This document shows, in pieces, positions 53,008 through 57,068 of a stretch of DNA of 57,068 bases (position 1 is the first letter of the stretch; each line of letters starts with the position of its first letter). The translations under genes and the position numbers were made by a program. Origin of the DNA: Alteribacillus sp041949975 (GTDB lineage Bacteria; Bacillota; Bacilli; Bacillales; Marinococcaceae); NCBI RefSeq assembly GCF_041949975.1, contig NZ_JBHFQG010000022.1, forward strand, positions 1 through 57,068, given 5' to 3'. Under the pieces are notes generated by a model, which was not told where the DNA came from, did not search any database, and saw only the letters and a list, made by a program, of their open reading frames with translations.

Positions 53008-53995
53008 TTAATCCAAAGATATTTCCCAAGTATTTATTATCTGTTCTTCAATTCGCTCTGCTGACGGTATCCAATGGTCCTCTACACTTGGCACAGGATA
53101 TGGACTGTCATAGCCTGTTATTCTATTAATCGGCGCTGCTAAATAAAACATCGCTTTTTCGTTAATAACCGCTGATATTTCGGCCCCGGCTCCTGCAGAT
53201 TTAACTGCTTCGTGAACAATAACGGCGCGGCCTGTTTTTTGAACCGAAGTGATAACCGTTTCTTCATCTAAAGGTACGATCGTTCGTATATCAATTAATT
53301 CAATGGATAGTCCCCGGCTCTGCTCTCCTTTTTGTACCGCTTCTTTTACCGCTTGCATCGCTGCTCCCCAGCTGATCACAGTGATATCGTTACCTTCTTT
53401 GACTACATTTGCTTTCCTAATTCAATGATATATCTCTCTTCTGAAACCTCTTCTTTAAATGCTCTGTACAATTTCATCGGTTCTAGAAAGAGGACAGGAT
53501 CAGGGTCATCAATTGCTGCTGCCAATAAACCTTTTGCATCGCAGGGAGTAGAAGGCATGACCAGTTTTATGCCGGGAGAGTGCATGAACAGTCCTTCTAA
53601 GCTGTCAGAATGGAGCTCGGGGGTGCGGACACCTCCGCTGTACGGAGCTCTAATCACCATGGGAACATGGTAAGCGCCCGCTGATCGAAACCTCACTCTG
53701 GCAGCCTGCGCTGCTATTTGGTCCATCGTTTGATAAATAAAACCTAAAAACTGGATCTCCGCAACTGGTTTTAGGTTACGGACTGCCATTCCCACTGCCG
53801 CGCCTACAATCCCGACTCTGCTAATGGGGTATCAATGACGCGTTTCTCTCCGAAAGTTTCTGCTAATCCGTCTGTTGCACGGAACACGCCGCCATTTTTG
53901 CCGACATCTTCTCCAAGAATGAGAATGTCTTCATTTTGTTCCATTTCCTGGCGCAAAGTATAGTTGATAGCTTCCACCATATTTAGAACTGCCAT
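53008..53995 (-). pseudogene. 2-oxoacid dehydrogenase E1 beta subunit, two frameshifts
   Basis: Three pieces in order make a full transketolase-type E1beta of about 325 residues. They are VLNMVEAINYTLRQEM to TPLAESG, then GAAVGMAVRNLKPVAEIQFL to AFKEEVSEERYIIELGK, then NDITVISWGAAMQAVKEAVQ to the C-terminus. Near 53803 the sequence TCGGGATTGTAG has lost one base (expected SGIVGAA). Near 53398 a GGAAAGC run has lost one A (expected GKANV). Both are -1 changes. It overlaps the E1alpha gene by 13 bp. Without E1beta, the complex cannot work. Confidence 0.85.
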
Positions 53996-55057
53996 GTTTG
54001 TTCCCTCCTTTTTCCGGTAACCTCGTCGATCTGTTCTTTCAACCTTTTTGTAGGTTGATCATAAACGCATTCTAAGGCATCTTCTAATGTGGAGGGTTTA
54101 TGCTGCGCTGCTTTTTGGAGATTTTTCGTCACTTCATCTTCTAATTCTGCTCTTAATGATTTTTCTTTTGTTTCATTCCATATGTTTTTATCTATCAACA
54201 TGTTTCTCATTCTGCGAAGAGGGTCTTTATTTTCCCACTCTCTTCCTTCCTCTGCTTGTCTATATTTTGTCGGATCATCTGCCGTTGTATGAGGTCCTTT
54301 ACGGTAAGTAACTGCTTCAATTAAAACAGGAGTACCTTCTATTGCTTTCGTTCTTGCTTCTTTCATCGTTTCATATACGGCTGGTGCATCATTTCCATCT
54401 ACTTGAATTCCAGTTATACCGTAAGCCAGCGCTTTTTGGGCGATGGACCGGCTGTTTGTTTTCTTATGAAACGGCATACTGATTGCCCACTGATTATTTT
54501 GGACGAAAAAAATAACGGGCAGGTTGAATACCCCCGCAAAATTTAATGCTTCATGAAAATCGCCTTCTGAGGTTGCACCATCTCCGACATAAGCAACACT
54601 GATGCCGTCTCTGTTTTTGTATTGATCAGCAAATGCACTTCCAACAGCGTGAAGAGACTGAGCTCCTATAATAATTTGAATCGGAAAAACATTGCTTCCT
54701 TTTAAATTTCCACCTTCTAAATGACCCATCGTATACCGAAAAAAATTTTCCATGCTCACACCCCGCACCATGCAGGCAGCTTCTTCTCTGTAACTGGGAA
54801 ACATCCAATCCTCAGAAGTTAAAGCCATCGCGCTTCCAACTTGAGCTGCCTCTTGGCCTGCTAGAGGTGCATAAGTACCGATCTTTCCTTGGCGCTGATA
54901 CTTTAGCGCTCTTTCATCAAAAATTCTCCCCCGCACCATCCACTTATACATGTCGATTAATGTTTCATCGCCAATACTAGTATTACCATTCCATTTTGCC
55001 GTCTTCATTGAGAAGCTGCTTTCTTTGAATATTAATACTTTCGGGTTCTACCCACAT
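53983..55057 (-). pseudogene. 2-oxoacid dehydrogenase E1 alpha subunit, N-terminal frameshift
   Basis: The main frame (to 55008) has the thiamine-diphosphate E1alpha signature: GQEAAQVGSAMALTSEDWMF, GSAFADQYKNRDGISVAYVG, DGATSEGDFHEALNFA (the GDG...N cofactor motif), QNNQWAISMPFHKKT, and GPHTTADDPTKY. But the ATG at 55008 has no good ribosome binding site. A strong site (GGAGGGGGAGTAAA) precedes an ATG at 55057 in another frame. That frame gives MWVEPESINIQRKQLLNEDG, the expected N-terminus of the family, and stops after MEW. A one-base change near 54985 therefore separates the two. Weak initiation at 55008 would give a 341-residue product lacking about 24 residues. Confidence 0.75.
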
Positions 55058-55112
55058 TTTACTCCCCCTCCCTCGTTTTTTAAGACGAATTCCAAGTATA
55101 TTTATAAAAAAA

Positions 55113-55125
55113 TGACATTATGTCA
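55113..55125. promoter_or_regulatory. Palindromic TetR operator
   Basis: TGACATTATGTCA is a perfect 13-bp palindrome centred in the divergent gap. On the minus strand it contains the TTGACA box before E1alpha, and it lies about 15 bp before the TATAAT (55141-55146) of the tetR direction. It would block both promoters. Confidence 0.55.
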
Positions 55126-55187
55126 AATTGTTTAGCTATAGTATAATGTTCCACAAATCAAGCGTCAATACGAAGCGAGGTAATATT

Positions 55188-55511
55188 TTGAAAAGTGAAA
55201 ATTTTGATCAAAGGAATATTAGAGCGCTCCGCTCGCGAGTTTTATTATTAGAATCGGCAAAGAATACGTTCCTAGCACACGGTTATAAACAAACGACTAT
55301 CGCCAAAGTCGCAAAAGAAGCTAATCTAGGATATGGTACCGTCTACTCGCATTTTAAAAAAGGAAAAGAAGAACTGTTTTTCGCCGTTGTAGAAGGCGCA
55401 ATGAATGAATTCTACCAAATTGCCGATACCACATTCACCCCTTCTTCCCATCAAGAAACGACCGCTTTTGCGTATAAACGGGCCAAAGAGTTTCTTCAAG
55501 TTGCAATCTAA
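55188..55511 (+). CDS. TetR-family regulator, truncated
   Basis: The start is the TTG at 55188 (LKSENFDQRNIRALRSRVLL) after GCGAGGTAATATT. The upstream ATG of the longer ORF has no site. The DNA-binding domain is intact: LLESAKNTFLAHGYKQTTIA and VAKEANLGYGTVYSHFKKGK. The ligand-binding domain stops after about 107 residues, where TetR proteins have about 190. It may be a shortened active repressor or a 3'-truncated pseudogene. It is divergent from the E1/E2 operon. Confidence 0.65.
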   Translation: MKSENFDQRNIRALRSRVLLLESAKNTFLAHGYKQTTIAKVAKEANLGYGTVYSHFKKGKEELFFAVVEGAMNEFYQIADTTFTPSSHQETTAFAYKRAKEFLQVAI

Positions 55512-55572
55512 TACCCATGGTGTGTACAAATAAATTGTTTAAAATTGACGTATTTAATGGTAAAACAACGAA

Positions 55573-55588
55573 TTGAAAGCGTTTACAT
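55573..55588. promoter_or_regulatory. cre box (CcpA site) upstream of the aldehyde dehydrogenase
   Basis: TTGAAAGCGTTTACAT fits the consensus WTGNAARCGNWWWCAW at every position. It lies about 110 bp before the gene. Confidence 0.75.
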
Positions 55589-55695
55589 AGTTAAGGAGGG
55601 ATGAAGGTCTGGGAAATCTATAAACCTAGCAGGGTTTTGGTGCTTTTCTTATTAATCATTAAACTTTTCTATAGACAGAAAGGGGATAGTAAAAG

Positions 55696-56906
55696 ATGCG
55701 TTATGATGCACCGAATACATCTGGAAGTCTAGTAAACTTTAAAGAGCGGTACGACAATTTTAATGGAGGAGAATATAAAGCACCTGTAAAAGGTGAATAC
55801 TTTGACAATGTTACTCCTGTTACCGGGGAAGTATTTTGTCAAATGTCGCGTTCTACCGCAGATGATGTAGAACTAGCTATTGATGCAGCTCATCAGGCAA
55901 AAGATGCCTGGGGGCGAACATCTCCTGCTGAACGCGGCAAAATATTGAATAAGATAGCCGATCGTATCGAAGAAAATCTAGAAATGCTGGCTGTTGCGGA
56001 AACATGGGAAAATGGAAAAGCAGTCCGCAAAACATTAAATGCTGATATTCCGCTTGCGGTCGATCATTTCCGCTATTTTGCGGGGATCATTCGCACTCAG
56101 GAAGGTACAATCAGTCAAATTAATGATGATACGGTCGCTTATCACTTCCATGAACCGCTTGGCGTAGTCGGTCAAATTATTCCATGGAACTTTCCGCTTT
56201 TAATGGCTACATGGAAAATTGCTCCTGCACTTGCAGCCGGCAACTGCACCGTTCTGAAGCCTGCTGAACAAACGCCTGCTTCCATTCATGTCCTGCTTGA
56301 TTTAATAAAAGACCTTCTTCCGCCTGGTGTGCTTAATATTGTAAACGGTTTTGGGGTAGAAGCTGGTAAACCTCTTGCATCAAACAGCCGTATCTCTAAA
56401 GTAGCGTTTACCGGGGAAACAACGACCGGCCGTTTGATTATGCAATACGCCTCTGAAAATATTATTCCTGTTACGTTAGAACTTGGTGGTAAATCTCCAA
56501 ACATCTTTTTTTAATACGTCATGAAAGAAGATGACAAATTCCTTGATAAAGCCATTGAAGGCTTTGTAATGTTTGCATTAAATCAAGGGGAAGTTTGTAC
56601 ATGTCCATCCCGGGCCCTTATTCACGAGTCCATTTACGACCGCTTTATGGAACGCGCCCTGCATCGAGTAGAAGCTATAAAAACTGGACATCCGCTGGAT
56701 ACCGATACCATGATGGGCGCGCAAGCCTCTCAAGAACAAATGGAAAAAATTATGTCCTACCTTGACATCGGGAAGCAAGAAGGAGCCGAAGTTCTTGCCG
56801 GCGGCGGCAAAAATGAATTAAATGGTGAGCTGGCCAACGGATATTATGTCCAGCCGACTATCTTTAAAGGCTCAAATAACATGCGTGTCTTCCAGGAAGA
56901 AATTTT
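55696..56906 (+). pseudogene. NAD-dependent aldehyde dehydrogenase, broken by a stop and an IS end
   Basis: The protein is an acetaldehyde-type aldehyde dehydrogenase (AldB/ExaC-like): FDNVTPVTGEVF, IIPWNFPLLMATWKIAPALA, KVAFTGETTTGRLIMQYASE and LELGGKSPNIFF, then an in-frame TAA at 56512-56514. The same frame resumes directly with YVMKEDDKF and GFVMFALNQGEVCTCPSRAL, which carries the catalytic cysteine. The frame then runs into foreign sequence after MRVFQEEI (about 56906). About 85 C-terminal residues are missing. The start follows AAGGGGATAGTAAAAG. Confidence 0.85.
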
Positions 56907-57068
56907 GGTTCTATGTCAAATGTTGGGGTAGGAGTGCCTTGCTCCTACTCCTTTATCCTACTTGAAATTCCGTTATTTTATATTGGTGATGTAATAAGAC
57001 ACGTAACCTTAAACGATCATAACGCTTGAAGCCAAAAGCGTTTCGTTTAATCACCTTTGTTTGATTGT
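56907..57068 (+). mobile_element. Probable left end of an insertion sequence (ISL3-like)
   Basis: The aldehyde dehydrogenase homology stops at ATTTT and is followed by GGTTCTATGTCAAATGTTGG, similar to ISL3-family inverted ends. No ORF follows before the window edge, so the transposase, if present, lies outside. Confidence 0.5.

Noticed and set aside
1..57068. CRISPR arrays, tRNA or rRNA genes, prophage
   Set aside because: No regularly spaced direct repeats, cloverleaf sequences or phage structural genes were seen.

Overview
The window looks like a low-GC Gram-positive chromosome from the Bacillaceae. The evidence is the B. subtilis-type orthologues (gltC, ydaG, ykuK, adeC, adaA, rlmCD), AGGAGG-type ribosome binding sites, frequent TTG starts, a CIRCE element, CcpA cre boxes and a purine riboswitch. 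A very acidic exported 5'-nucleotidase and a BCCT transporter suggest a halotolerant or alkaliphilic host, but the species cannot be named from sequence alone. No rRNA, tRNA or CRISPR array was seen.

Layout. 0-6.2 kb: an IS110 remnant, a decayed YetF-like gene, gltC-like regulator and gdhA, then decayed UbiA-type and HAD genes. 6.2-12.5 kb is a housekeeping block: a 49-aa gene, ydaG, htpG with CIRCE, ykuK, adenine deaminase behind a purine riboswitch, and a nucleosidase lipoprotein. 12.5-13.3 kb holds transposase remnants. 13.3-35.2 kb is a catabolic island. Its first part has an IclR regulator, a degenerate RibB/RibA-like protein, an MBL-fold lactonase-like hydrolase, a luciferase-like monooxygenase and a YciI remnant. 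A five-gene acyl-CoA module follows (two-subunit acyl-CoA dehydrogenase, enoyl-CoA hydratase, class III CoA-transferase, aldehyde dehydrogenase). After an IS1182-like remnant come a BCCT transporter and a hyuA-hyuB-amidase operon with a divergent sigma-54 activator.

35.2-47.4 kb is heavily eroded. It has broken adaA, amino-acid permease, copA, ctaG, PepSY, SCO and IS3-type genes between a few intact ones (PfpI, DUF4317, ASCH, rlmCD). 47.4-51.6 kb has a broken NERD gene bracketed by inverted repeats, an exported 5'-nucleotidase, an acetyltransferase and a membrane protein. 51.8-57.1 kb is a 2-oxoacid dehydrogenase E1alpha-E1beta-E2 operon with frameshifts in both E1 genes, a short divergent TetR gene with a palindromic operator, and an aldehyde dehydrogenase with a cre box that is broken by a stop codon and then by a probable insertion-sequence end.

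The most interesting part is the 13.3-35.2 kb island. The enzyme set suggests ring oxygenation, lactone or lactam/hydantoin opening, aldehyde oxidation and CoA-dependent beta-oxidation. Control appears layered: three copies of a putative IclR operator, a leader ORF, cre boxes, and a sigma-54 promoter with two upstream palindromes. The RibB/RibA-like protein lacks key catalytic residues of both riboflavin enzymes and may have a new role. The window also carries about fifteen pseudogenes, many caused by one-base indels, so the read-level accuracy of the assembly deserves checking.
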